DNA from: Marivivens donghaensis
Lineage (GTDB): Bacteria > Pseudomonadota > Alphaproteobacteria > Rhodobacterales > Rhodobacteraceae
Assembly: GCF_030410045.1 (NCBI RefSeq)
Contig: NZ_JAUFRA010000005.1
Span: 558,001-622,000 of the forward strand
Reading direction: 5' to 3'
DNA length: 64,000 nt
The translations under genes were made by a program, and so were the position numbers. The notes below the pieces were generated by a model that was given only the letters and a program-made list of their open reading frames with translations, searched no databases and was not told where the DNA came from. This document shows, one piece after another, positions 1 through 7,928 of the stretch. The stretch's first letter is position 1. The number at the start of each line of letters is the position of its first letter.

Positions 1-411
1 TTGGCCGGTGTATTTGGCCTTTAGGGCCCCCATCACCTTGCCCATGTCGCGGATCGATTCCGCGCCAACTTCGGCCATTGCAGCTGTGATCGCTGCGTCA
101 ACCTCAGCGTCATCCAACTGACGCGGCAGGAAATCTTCGATAACGCTGATCTCGCCGCGTTCCTTTTCAGCCAGTTCCAGACGACCGCCCTCTTCGTATT
201 GGCGGGCACTTTCCTGACGTTGCTTTACCATTTTACCAAGGATCGCGAGAACCTCGTCGTCACCGATGACCGACTCTTCACCATCCCCACGAGCAGCAAT
301 TTCGCGGTCCTTGATCGCAGCACTGATCAAACGAAGTGTCGAAAGCCGTCCTGCGTCCTTCGCCTTCATCGCCTCTTTGAGTGCTGCGTTAATCCGTTCA
401 CGCATGTCCAT
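1..411 (-). CDS. yqeY: GatB/YqeY-domain protein, C-terminus cut by window edge
   Basis: The first 137 residues are visible; family members have about 150, so only the last dozen or so codons lie outside. The start at 411 gives MDMRERINAALKEAMKAKD, the usual YqeY opening, followed by STLRLISAAIKDREIAARG and VIEDFLPRQLDD, all typical of the family. A second ATG two codons later (405) is possible. YqeY resembles the tail domain of the GatB amidotransferase subunit and is thought to bind tRNA; its exact role is not settled. It is divergent from carA with about 150 bases between them. In this bacterial group yqeY usually lies next to dnaG and rpoD, which would be expected just left of position 1. 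Confidence 0.9.
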   Translation of the reverse strand, partial: MDMRERINAALKEAMKAKDAGRLSTLRLISAAIKDREIAARGDGEESVIGDDEVLAILGKMVKQRQESARQYEEGGRLELAEKERGEISVIEDFLPRQLDDAEVDAAITAAMAEVGAESIRDMGKVMGALKAKYTGQ

Positions 412-502
412 CCCGTTCCCCTTGCGAGCGATAACATCCGCGCAGCTTTACCTGTCCTATCCGTTCGTGACAACCTCATCTGAGGCTTGGAACGTTACGG
501 CC

Positions 503-531
503 TTGACCCTATGGTGGCTCATGCCTAGTAA
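503..531 (+). promoter_or_regulatory. Predicted sigma-70 promoter of carA
   Basis: TTGACC (503-508) and TAGTAA (526-531) are separated by 17 bases. Transcription would start near 538, and AAGGAG at about 549 gives a good ribosome site 8-9 bases before the carA start. This is a prediction from spacing and similarity only. Confidence 0.45.
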
Positions 532-562
532 CGCAGCAATTTGACCATAAGGAGTCGCTGCC

Positions 563-1723
563 ATGCCGAACGGAACCGCCCAAAAACCGACCGCCTGCCT
601 CGCGCTAGCTGATGGCACTCTGTTTTATGGTAAGGGGTTCGGCGCGACGGGCCAGACCACCGCAGAGCTTTGCTTTAACACAGCGATGACGGGATATCAG
701 GAAATCATGACCGATCCGTCCTACGCTGGACAGATCGTCACCTTTACCTTCCCACACATCGGCAACACTGGCGTCAACGAAGAAGACGACGAAACAGCCG
801 ATCCCGTTTCGGCTGGCATGGTTGTCAAATGGGACCCGACCGAGCCGTCGAACTGGCGTGCAACCGAAGAGTTGACCGCTTGGCTCACCAAAAAAGGTCG
901 CATCGGTATCGGCGGCATCGATACCCGTCGCCTGACCCGCGCTATCCGTCAGCAAGGTGCACCTCACGTCGCTCTCGCCCACGATCCCGAAGGTAACTTC
1001 GACGCTGAAGCACTCGTCGCTGCGGCACGTGGGTTCAAAGGTCTGGTCGGTCTCGACCTCGCCAAAGATGTGACCTGCGCACAGTCCTACAAATGGAACG
1101 AAATGCGTTGGGCGTGGCCAGATGGCTATCAGCCGAACACCGCACCTAAACACAAGGTCGTTGCCGTTGACTATGGCGCAAAGCGTAACATCCTGCGCTG
1201 CCTTGCTTCCGCGGGCTGCGACGTGATCGTTCTGCCTGCGACCGCAACTGCCGAAGACGTGCTGTCGCACAATCCTGATGGCGTGTTCCTCTCGAACGGC
1301 CCCGGCGACCCAGCCGCGACTGGCGAATACGCTGTTCCGATGATCAAACAGGTTCTGGATACCACCGATCTACCCGTCTTTGGTATCTGTCTCGGGCACC
1401 AAATGCTGGCTCTCGCGCTCGGCGCTAAGACCGTGAAAATGAACCACGGCCACCACGGTGCGAACCACCCCGTTAAAGACAAAGACACGGGCAAGGTCGA
1501 AATCACGTCGATGAACCACGGTTTTACCGTGGACAGCCAGACGCTCCCCGAAGGTGTTGTTGAAACTCACATCTCGCTGTTTGATGGATCGAACTGCGGT
1601 ATCCGCATGGCTGATCGTCCGGTGTTCTCGGTTCAGCACCACCCAGAGGCATCGCCGGGTCCGCAGGACAGCTTCTACCTGTTCGAGCGTTTCGCCGACG
1701 CCATGGAAGCGCGCAAAGCGTAA
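563..1723 (+). CDS. carA: Carbamoyl-phosphate synthase small subunit
   Basis: This is the glutamine-hydrolysing subunit that feeds ammonia to CarB for carbamoyl phosphate, the entry point to pyrimidines and arginine. The 386 residues match the family length. The N-terminal half has the CPSase small-chain domain (FNTAMTGYQEIMTDPSYAGQ near residue 40). The C-terminal half is a class I amidotransferase with the nucleophile in FGICLGHQ near residue 275 and the His/Glu pair in HHPEASPGP near 360. The start is supported by AAGGAG upstream. carB is not in the window. The gene is followed by a strong terminator, so it appears to be transcribed alone. Confidence 0.97.
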   Translation: MPNGTAQKPTACLALADGTLFYGKGFGATGQTTAELCFNTAMTGYQEIMTDPSYAGQIVTFTFPHIGNTGVNEEDDETADPVSAGMVVKWDPTEPSNWRATEELTAWLTKKGRIGIGGIDTRRLTRAIRQQGAPHVALAHDPEGNFDAEALVAAARGFKGLVGLDLAKDVTCAQSYKWNEMRWAWPDGYQPNTAPKHKVVAVDYGAKRNILRCLASAGCDVIVLPATATAEDVLSHNPDGVFLSNGPGDPAATGEYAVPMIKQVLDTTDLPVFGICLGHQMLALALGAKTVKMNHGHHGANHPVKDKDTGKVEITSMNHGFTVDSQTLPEGVVETHISLFDGSNCGIRMADRPVFSVQHHPEASPGPQDSFYLFERFADAMEARKA

Positions 1724-1757
1724 TCGCGTTAACGCCGCTTTAAGCCGAAATAGAGTG

Positions 1758-1790
1758 AACTCCCGCCTGAAAAGTCGGGAGTTTTCTTTT
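1758..1790 (+). terminator. Rho-independent terminator of carA
   Basis: AACTCCCG (1758-1765) pairs perfectly with CGGGAGTT (1776-1783) around a 10-base loop, followed by a T-rich run to about 1790. Confidence 0.9.
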
Positions 1791-1819
1791 TGCAGCACAC
1801 GCGCAGTTTCAGGACGGTT

Positions 1820-3637
1820 GTGGTAGAACCGTTTGCACCGTCTCTGAGCCCATTGGGCAAAGAGGTGATCCGACGTGGGTTCGCCTCTGCCCAGCGCGTG
1901 GCGGTCGCGGAACAGGACGCGAGCAGACAGGGCTGTCGATTGGCGGATACCTTGCGCCTGCGACTGTCGATCAGCGCGGCCAAAATGGCAGAGGTCGAGG
2001 CCGCCATCGCAGGGGTAGGCGTGGTTGATCCTTGCAAACACAAACCAGACGCGCGGCTTCTGGATCAAATCGGCGCGACCTACTGTATCGAAAATGCTAT
2101 TCTTCCGTGGCGGTCTATGGCGGGCGAGGTCATTATCCTAACCGCCCGCCCCGAAGATTTTGCCCGCCACCGCGAAAAGCTAACCTCGCAATTCGGTGCA
2201 ATTCGGTGGGCTGTAACGACCGAAGCTGCGCTTCACGCCGCAATCCGTTCCTGCGCGAATGACACCCTCGCCCGTCTTGCCGAAGAGAAAGTGGCGAGCG
2301 GGGAAAGCTGTCGTGGCTGGAATGCTCGTCAGGCGGCCAATATTACGCTGGGTTTTATCGCGTTCGCCATTGCCAGCCTCTTTGCGTGGTTTGGGCCGAC
2401 AGCCATCGCGCTCTTTGGCATCATGTTGTTTTGGACCGCCGCCAATGCCGCGCTTAAGGCTGCCGCAGTCGTCATGCAGCTCCGACCGAAAGCAAAACCA
2501 GCGCCCCCAGCCGCGCCCCACCGCCTACCTATCGTGACAATCATGGTGCCGCTCTACCACGAAAGCGAAATCGCTGTGCGGTTGGTGGATCGACTGTCGG
2601 CCTTGGACTATCCGCACGACCTCTTGGACGCGTGTCTCTTGCTCGAAGCGGACGATCAGATGACGCGGCAGGCCCTGTTGGCAACCACGCTCCCCCGTTT
2701 TATGCGGGCTATCGTTGTGCCCCAAGGGACGGTGAAAACGAAACCGCGCGCACTGAACTATGGACTAAGCTTTGCCAGAGGGTCCATCATTGGCGTTTAC
2801 GATGCCGAAGACGCCCCCGACCCGCAGCAAATCCGCGCAATTGTCGCGCGCTTTGCCGCTGTCGGACCTAAGGTCGCCTGCCTTCAGGGGATGCTCGATT
2901 TCTACAACGCCAAAACGAACTGGCTCTCGCGTTGCTTCGCGCTGGAATACGCCACATGGTTTCGCGTCATCCTACCCGGGCTCGAACGCCTCGGTTTTCT
3001 GATCCCCCTTGGCGGCACTACCCTCTTTTTCCGACGCTCCGTTTTAGAAAAACTTGGCGGTTGGGATGCGCATAATGTGACAGAGGACGCGGATTTGGGC
3101 GTGCGGCTTGCGCGACATGGCTATCGCACTGAAATCGTTCGAACTGTCACGGGTGAAGAGGCCAACAGCCACGTCTGGCCGTGGATCAAACAGCGGTCAC
3201 GTTGGCTCAAAGGCTATGCGATCACCTACGGTGTTCACATGCGAAACCCGCGACAATTGCTCCGCGATCTTGGATGGCGGAAATTCTTGGGATTTCAGGT
3301 GCAGTTCCTCGGCACACTGACGCAATTCGTAACCGCGCCGCTAATGTGGAGCTTTTGGGCCATCCCGCTCGGCCTTTGGCATCCAGTCAGAGACGTTCTA
3401 CCACCGTCAGGCTTGATCACGCTGTCGGTTTTATTCGCGACCTCCGAAGCCGTCCACCTTACCGCTGCCATCCTCGGGGCTAGGGCATCGGGACGGCTGT
3501 GGCTCTTACCTTGGGTGCCCACGTTGCACCTCTATTTCCCGCTCGCCAGCCTCGCAGCCTATAAGGGGTTAGGTGAACTTCTGCACCGCCCGTTTTACTG
3601 GGACAAAACGGCGCATGGAAAATTCGGTGGAGCTTAG
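1820..3637 (+). CDS. Membrane glycosyltransferase, GT2 family, with N-terminal MshEN-like domain
   Basis: This is a processive-type polysaccharide glycosyltransferase of the cellulose/curdlan synthase style. About 150 N-terminal residues resemble the small domain found at the start of type II secretion ATPases and some GT2 enzymes. Two membrane segments follow near 170-220, then the catalytic domain with DAEDAPDP near 327, TEDADLG near 417 and QRSRWLKGY near 455 (the D, D, D, QxxRW signature), then more membrane segments to the end. The reading frame is open from a TTG at 1790, but that codon sits in the carA terminator, so I prefer the GTG at 1820 (605 residues). The sugar and product cannot be read from the sequence; no BcsB- or BcsZ-like partner is nearby. 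Confidence 0.85.
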   Translation: MVEPFAPSLSPLGKEVIRRGFASAQRVAVAEQDASRQGCRLADTLRLRLSISAAKMAEVEAAIAGVGVVDPCKHKPDARLLDQIGATYCIENAILPWRSMAGEVIILTARPEDFARHREKLTSQFGAIRWAVTTEAALHAAIRSCANDTLARLAEEKVASGESCRGWNARQAANITLGFIAFAIASLFAWFGPTAIALFGIMLFWTAANAALKAAAVVMQLRPKAKPAPPAAPHRLPIVTIMVPLYHESEIAVRLVDRLSALDYPHDLLDACLLLEADDQMTRQALLATTLPRFMRAIVVPQGTVKTKPRALNYGLSFARGSIIGVYDAEDAPDPQQIRAIVARFAAVGPKVACLQGMLDFYNAKTNWLSRCFALEYATWFRVILPGLERLGFLIPLGGTTLFFRRSVLEKLGGWDAHNVTEDADLGVRLARHGYRTEIVRTVTGEEANSHVWPWIKQRSRWLKGYAITYGVHMRNPRQLLRDLGWRKFLGFQVQFLGTLTQFVTAPLMWSFWAIPLGLWHPVRDVLPPSGLITLSVLFATSEAVHLTAAILGARASGRLWLLPWVPTLHLYFPLASLAAYKGLGELLHRPFYWDKTAHGKFGGA

Positions 3638-4299
3638 CTGTTTTCGACCTTCGCCGCGTCAAGCTTCAATCGCGTGACGAAAGCCTTTGAGATGTGTTCG
3701 CGCAGAGACTTATCGGCCGCATCTCCATCCCCCGCCGCAATCGCCTCAACAATCGCATCATGTTCTGCAAGCGCATCATCACCGCGCCCCTCTGCCGCCA
3801 ATGATGTCGTCGCGAGCAGCGCCATCGATCGATGCACAAGGTCGAGTTGTTGAACCAAGAACCGATTGTGCGACGCAAGGTGGATCTGTTTGTGGAACCG
3901 TTTGTTCGCGCGGCTCAGCGCCGACGGGTCGCCCAGCAACTTGCGGTCTGCCTGAACCATATCTTTCAACACGCGAATTTCTTCGGGCGTGGCGTGCCGC
4001 GCAGCAAGTCGTGCTGCCAGCCCCTCGAGTTCACCACGCACCACATACAGCTCGGCCATTTGCGTATGGTCCAAGGACGCCACAATCAGCGACCGACCAT
4101 CGCGGGTCAGCAGGCTCTGCGTCTCAAGACGCTGGAGCGCTTCACGGATCGGGGTCCGCGACACACCGAACCGATCTGCAAGGTCACTTTCCACCAACCG
4201 GTCACCCGGCTTGTAAATGTGGCTGTCGATTGCCTCGAGGATCAATTGATAGGCGTCTTTTTGGGCGTGTTTAGGGTCTTGCATGGCCACTTTCGTCAT
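3634..4299 (-). CDS. GntR-family regulator, FadR/FCD subfamily
   Basis: A 221-residue DNA-binding repressor or activator. Residues 10-75 form the winged helix, with FGVSRTPIREALQRLE as the recognition region. Residues 85-215 are the all-helical FCD ligand domain, where Asp and several His (for example HKQIHLASH and the late REHISKAF) fit the usual metal- or acid-binding site. FCD regulators generally sense small carboxylic acids. The gene overlaps the end of the glycosyltransferase tail-to-tail by 4 bases and is divergent from the HAD phosphatase. No obvious target operon adjoins it, so its regulon is unknown. Confidence 0.92.
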   Translation of the reverse strand: MTKVAMQDPKHAQKDAYQLILEAIDSHIYKPGDRLVESDLADRFGVSRTPIREALQRLETQSLLTRDGRSLIVASLDHTQMAELYVVRGELEGLAARLAARHATPEEIRVLKDMVQADRKLLGDPSALSRANKRFHKQIHLASHNRFLVQQLDLVHRSMALLATTSLAAEGRGDDALAEHDAIVEAIAAGDGDAADKSLREHISKAFVTRLKLDAAKVENS

Positions 4300-4387
4300 A
4301 TTGAGTGTTAGAGCCTAGTCATCATTTCGCCCCGCAATCAAGCCAAAGCCGTTGCAGGCGTCAATGCGTCGCTTTACCTGTGTCGTC

Positions 4388-5032
4388 ATGGTTGCTGCAT
4401 CTTTCAAACATGTCCGCGCGTGGGTCTTTGATTTGGACAACACGCTATACCCGCCCTCGGCTCGGCTTTTCGACCAGATTGAAGTCAAAATGACCGACTA
4501 TGTGGCAAAGGCGTTGAACGTTTCGACAGAGGTCGCCGACCACCTGCGCGACACCTATTGGAAACGATACGGGACCACGCTAGCGGGACTAATGGCCGAA
4601 CATTCGATTGACCCAGATCCTTACCTCGATGCGGTCCATGACATCGATTTTTCAGTGCTTTCGCCTGATCCAGCCCTAGCCGCGCGGATTGACGCGCTCC
4701 CTGGACGAAAGGTCGTCTACACCAACGGCGCCCGCCCCTATGCACTCAAGGTGTTAGAGGCACGTGGACTGATGGGGTTGTTTGATGCTGTTTACGGCGT
4801 TGAACACGCGGGCTATCGCCCCAAACCTGAACAGGCAGCATTTGAGGCTATCTTTGCGCTCGACAATCTAGCCCCCGAACTCGGCGCGATGTTCGAGGAC
4901 GATGTTCGTAACCTCGCGGTGCCTCATGCATTGGGTATGCGCACCGTTCACGTAGGCCCTGATCCCTTGCCCGCCCCGCATATTCACCACCACACCGATG
5001 ATCTCGCGGCTTTTCTGTCGCAGGTGATCTAA
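4388..5032 (+). CDS. HAD-superfamily pyrimidine 5'-nucleotidase
   Basis: A soluble phosphatase of 214 residues in the subfamily related to yeast Sdt1/Phm8. Motif I is FDLDNTLYPP near residue 13, with both Asp present; motif II is YTNGA near 104; the lysine lies in YRPKPEQ near 145; and the acidic motif is FEDDVRNL near 172. These proteins remove phosphate from UMP/CMP and damaged pyrimidine nucleotides, although specificity here is inferred. An earlier in-frame TTG at 4352 would add 12 residues, but family members begin just before the FDLDNT motif, so I chose the ATG at 4388. No strong ribosome site is visible. Confidence 0.88.
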   Translation: MVAASFKHVRAWVFDLDNTLYPPSARLFDQIEVKMTDYVAKALNVSTEVADHLRDTYWKRYGTTLAGLMAEHSIDPDPYLDAVHDIDFSVLSPDPALAARIDALPGRKVVYTNGARPYALKVLEARGLMGLFDAVYGVEHAGYRPKPEQAAFEAIFALDNLAPELGAMFEDDVRNLAVPHALGMRTVHVGPDPLPAPHIHHHTDDLAAFLSQVI

Positions 5033-5062
5033 CAGACCTTTTCCCTGCCCTTAGACAGGCCT

Positions 5063-6274
5063 ATGTCTATCCATATGGAACGGATTTCTGCGGATATTGT
5101 GATCGCAGGTGGCGGCGTTGCCGGCCTGTCTTGTGCGGCGGCCTTTGGGGCAGCTGGGTTTTCGGTTGTGTGCGTGGACCCCGCGCCGCCCGTGACGGAT
5201 AATACCAGCGCAGACTCTGATCACCGCACGACCGCGTTTTTCCAAGGGTCGCGGAATTTCCTCGCCGATGCGGGGATTTGGGACAAGCTGGACGCCCACG
5301 CGGCGCCCCTTCAGGTGATGCGGATCGTTGATGCGGGTGGGGTTGATCCCGAACCGCGCGTCATCAAAGATTTCAACGCCTCGGACATTTCTGACCTGCC
5401 GTTTGGCTGGAACCTGCCGAACTGGCTCCTCCGACGTGAAATGGTGGCACGGTTGGCTGAATTGGATACGGTCGATTTCCGCGCTGGCGTCGGGTTCAAA
5501 TCGATGACCACCCGCGAAGCCGAGGCTCTCGTGATGTTGACCGATGGCACACAAGTGCGATGCAAATTGGTGATCGGAGCGGATGGTCGCAACTCTGCTG
5601 TTCGTCAGGCCGCTGGTATTGACGCTAAGACCACGCGGTACGGACAAAAGGCCGTGGTCTTTGCCGTAACCCACGAGGCACCGCACTACAACGTATCTAC
5701 CGAAGTCCACCGCTCGGGCGGTCCCTTCACGCTGGTCCCATTGCCTGATCAAGACGGCAAACCCTGCTCTGCTGTGGTCTGGATGGAAAACGGCGCAGAG
5801 GTGTTGCGTTTGCGCGACCTCCCCGAAGATGAGTTCAACAAGGCGGCAACCGAACGATCCGCAGGCATTTACGGCCCCTTGCAAGTCGTCGGCAAACGTC
5901 AGGCGTGGCCGATCATCAGCCAAGTTGCCGACCGCATGACCGCGCAGCGTTGCGCCTTGGTCGCGGAAGCAGCGCACGTCGTGCCTCCGATTGGCGCACA
6001 GGGGCTGAACATGAGCCTCGGCGATATGATCTGCCTTCTCGACCTCGCCAAAGAACGGCCCGATGGCTTGGGTGATGCGCAAATGTTGGCAACCTACGAA
6101 CGCCGCCGTCACAGCGAAGTCGTCCTGCGCGTCAAAGGCGTCGATGCCCTGAACCGCGCGTCAATTGCAGGCGCCCAGAGCATCCGCGACCTGCGTGCCA
6201 AAGGCATTGAAGCGCTCTACTCCGTGGCACCCGTGCGAAAGGCCCTGATGGAAATGGGCCTCGGCGCACGCTGA
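5063..6274 (+). CDS. UbiH/UbiF/COQ6-family FAD monooxygenase
   Basis: A 403-residue FAD-dependent aromatic hydroxylase, probably acting on the ring of the ubiquinone precursor at the membrane surface. The N-terminal dinucleotide fold has GGGVAGLSCAAAF, the middle has VIGADGRNSAVR (DG motif), and the C-terminal GD motif appears in altered context as AEAAHVVPPIGAQGLNMSLGD, the classic UbiH signature. An alternative ATG at 5075 would trim four residues. It follows the nucleotidase by 30 bases on the same strand and meets the next gene tail-to-tail one base after its stop. Which ring carbon is hydroxylated (C5, C1 or C6) cannot be read from the sequence. Confidence 0.9.
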   Translation: MSIHMERISADIVIAGGGVAGLSCAAAFGAAGFSVVCVDPAPPVTDNTSADSDHRTTAFFQGSRNFLADAGIWDKLDAHAAPLQVMRIVDAGGVDPEPRVIKDFNASDISDLPFGWNLPNWLLRREMVARLAELDTVDFRAGVGFKSMTTREAEALVMLTDGTQVRCKLVIGADGRNSAVRQAAGIDAKTTRYGQKAVVFAVTHEAPHYNVSTEVHRSGGPFTLVPLPDQDGKPCSAVVWMENGAEVLRLRDLPEDEFNKAATERSAGIYGPLQVVGKRQAWPIISQVADRMTAQRCALVAEAAHVVPPIGAQGLNMSLGDMICLLDLAKERPDGLGDAQMLATYERRRHSEVVLRVKGVDALNRASIAGAQSIRDLRAKGIEALYSVAPVRKALMEMGLGAR

Positions 6275-6275
6275 T

Positions 6276-6818
6276 TTAGTGATGGCGCTGCATCATCATC
6301 TCATGAACAGCCATCATTCCGCGCTCTGCCATGGCAGACACTTCGGCCGCGTGGACATGCATCGCTTCGACCAATTCGGGATCGTCTGAGGTTTGAACCA
6401 CGACGATACCTTCGTCCGTGAGGTCAATGGTCGTCTCAATCTGGTCACCGCGTTCGAAAAAGATGTCCAAGGTTGGGCTTTGGATGAAAATGTCGGGGCT
6501 GTCTTTCGCCTCCACCCGCCCGATCATGCCGACAACGTGGCTGGTTAACGCATCCAACACCGCAGGATTAGAGCTCGTCGTAACAGTGCGAATACCGTTC
6601 GGGAGGTTCTCAACCGTGCGCGAGAGGGTCGAGAAATTGTTGAACATCACCGCCAATTCAGCGCTTTCGTGCGGCTGCGCGTTCGTGCCCTGCAATCCGG
6701 GCATATTGGTCATATCGTGGATAGGCATGCCGTTGCTATCAACTGGGTGACCATGCATCGATTGCGCGACAACTGGGCCTGCTACAGTGATCATCAGTGC
6801 AAAAATAGCGTATTTCAT
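6276..6818 (-). CDS. Periplasmic protein with Met/His-rich ends, function unknown
   Basis: I do not recognise the family. The 180 residues start with a clear signal peptide (MKYAIFALMITVAGPVVAQ). The mature N-terminus is rich in Met and His (SMHGHPVDSNGMPIHDMTN), and the C-terminus again has MMAVHEMMMQRHH. The centre looks like a compact alpha/beta domain without cysteines. Met/His clusters in exported proteins often bind copper, which is an inference here. An ATG two codons earlier lies against the Shine-Dalgarno GGGAG with no spacing, so 6818 is the better start, six bases from it. It lies downstream of no gene on its strand and converges on the ubiquinone hydroxylase. Confidence 0.8.
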   Translation of the reverse strand: MKYAIFALMITVAGPVVAQSMHGHPVDSNGMPIHDMTNMPGLQGTNAQPHESAELAVMFNNFSTLSRTVENLPNGIRTVTTSSNPAVLDALTSHVVGMIGRVEAKDSPDIFIQSPTLDIFFERGDQIETTIDLTDEGIVVVQTSDDPELVEAMHVHAAEVSAMAERGMMAVHEMMMQRHH

Positions 6819-6882
6819 CGGCATCTCCCTATGTTGAGGAGGTGTTAACCGATTTCACCCAGCAAAGCGCATAACAACTTTG

Positions 6883-7338
6883 TCACAGGGGGCCGGGGCG
6901 GCGCTCCTCAGTCAAAAGCACGTTCGCCTCAACGTTCCCCACACCCGGGAGGGTCATAATCCGTCGGCGCAAAACGCGTTCAAAGTCAGATAGGTCGGTC
7001 GCGACGACACGCAGGCGGTAGTCATAGAGCCCCAGAACGTGCTCCACCGTTTGCACTTCGCGGATGGCGGACACGGCGCGTTCAAAATCCTCTAGGCTCA
7101 CCCGACCTTTGGCGACCAGTTTGACGCCCAGAAAAACCGTCACCCCAAAGCCGAGCTTTTCACGGTCCAGCACCAAACGCCGCCCCGCGATGGCACCCGC
7201 CTCTTCTAACCGTTTAATCCGCCGCCATGTTGCAGGCTGCGACAGATCGAACCTACGTCCCAACTGGCTCGCCGATTGGGTAGCGTCCTGCTGTAATGCC
7301 CGCAGGATTTTGCGGTCGATGTCATCCAATTCGATCAT
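6883..7338 (-). CDS. Lrp/AsnC-family regulator, second of a coupled pair
   Basis: A 151-residue feast/famine regulator. Residues 4-60 form the helix-turn-helix (DDIDRKILRALQQDA, then LSQPATWRRIKRLEEAG), and residues 65-150 form the ligand-binding RAM domain ending with PGVGNVEANVLLTEE. Its ATG overlaps the stop of the preceding Lrp gene (ATGA), so both are likely made from one message in similar amounts. Proteins of this family act as dimers and octamers that sense amino acids. Position next to ilvC suggests branched-chain amino acids, but the ligand is inferred from context only. Confidence 0.93.
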   Translation of the reverse strand: MIELDDIDRKILRALQQDATQSASQLGRRFDLSQPATWRRIKRLEEAGAIAGRRLVLDREKLGFGVTVFLGVKLVAKGRVSLEDFERAVSAIREVQTVEHVLGLYDYRLRVVATDLSDFERVLRRRIMTLPGVGNVEANVLLTEERRPGPL

Positions 7339-7790
7339 AGCGGAAGAGCCTCCTCCCGTTTGACGGTCGCCACGGTGAGCAACGACTCAATTTCAGCAAT
7401 GTGAGGCAGTTCGAGAACGCGATCACGATAGATGGACTGCCAATGCGCGAGGTCCCGCGCCACGATATGCAACCGCACGTCCACGCGCCCGAGGAAGGTT
7501 TGGATTTCGATCACTTCAGGCACCTGACGTGCGGCCTCAAGGAAATCGTCAAACGCGCGACCCTGGGTCTTATCCAGCGTGCAGCGCAGCGAAACCGCTA
7601 CATCGAACCCTAGCGCGCGCCAGTCGATCACGGCCTCTTGCCCCTTGAGGACACCCAATTCGCGCAGTTTATCCAATCGGCGCGTCGCGCGGCCAGTTGT
7701 CAACCCGCAGGCCTCTGCCAGATCGGGCAAAGGCATCGTAGGATCAGATTGAAGTAGCCGAAGAATACGGCGATCTAGGTCATCAAGCAT
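7335..7790 (-). CDS. Lrp/AsnC-family regulator, first of a coupled pair
   Basis: A 151-residue paralogue of its downstream neighbour, with the same two-domain plan: LDDLDRRILRLLQSD and LTTGRATRRLDKLRELG in the helix-turn-helix, then a RAM domain ending in PHIAEIESLLTVAT. The two proteins are clearly divergent in the ligand domain, so they may sense different compounds or form mixed oligomers. The gene starts 138 bases from ilvC on the opposite strand; the AT-rich gap between them is the natural site for both promoters and the operator. Confidence 0.93.
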   Translation of the reverse strand: MLDDLDRRILRLLQSDPTMPLPDLAEACGLTTGRATRRLDKLRELGVLKGQEAVIDWRALGFDVAVSLRCTLDKTQGRAFDDFLEAARQVPEVIEIQTFLGRVDVRLHIVARDLAHWQSIYRDRVLELPHIAEIESLLTVATVKREEALPL

Positions 7791-7828
7791 AAAATTTACA
7801 ATATCAGATCATTTAACGAATAACTATT

Positions 7829-7848
7829 GCGAAAATTCTGCAAAATTC
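7829..7848. promoter_or_regulatory. AT-rich direct repeat, possible Lrp-type operator
   Basis: GCGAAAATTC (7829-7838) is followed one base later by GCAAAATTC (7840-7848). The copies are spaced 11 bases apart, one helical turn, in the gap between the Lrp pair and ilvC. Lrp-family proteins bind AT-rich repeated sites, so this is a candidate, not a proven, operator. Confidence 0.35.
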
Positions 7849-7928
7849 ATCTCTTCTGCTATCGCGTTTTCCGCAAACCAAACCTAATCTCCGCCCCAAT
7901 CGAAACCCGATACACAAGGAGCGCCAAA

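Noticed and set aside
605..1270. Long open frame on the opposite strand of carA
   Set aside because: carA is clear on the plus strand with all motifs; the antisense frame has no recognisable protein features.
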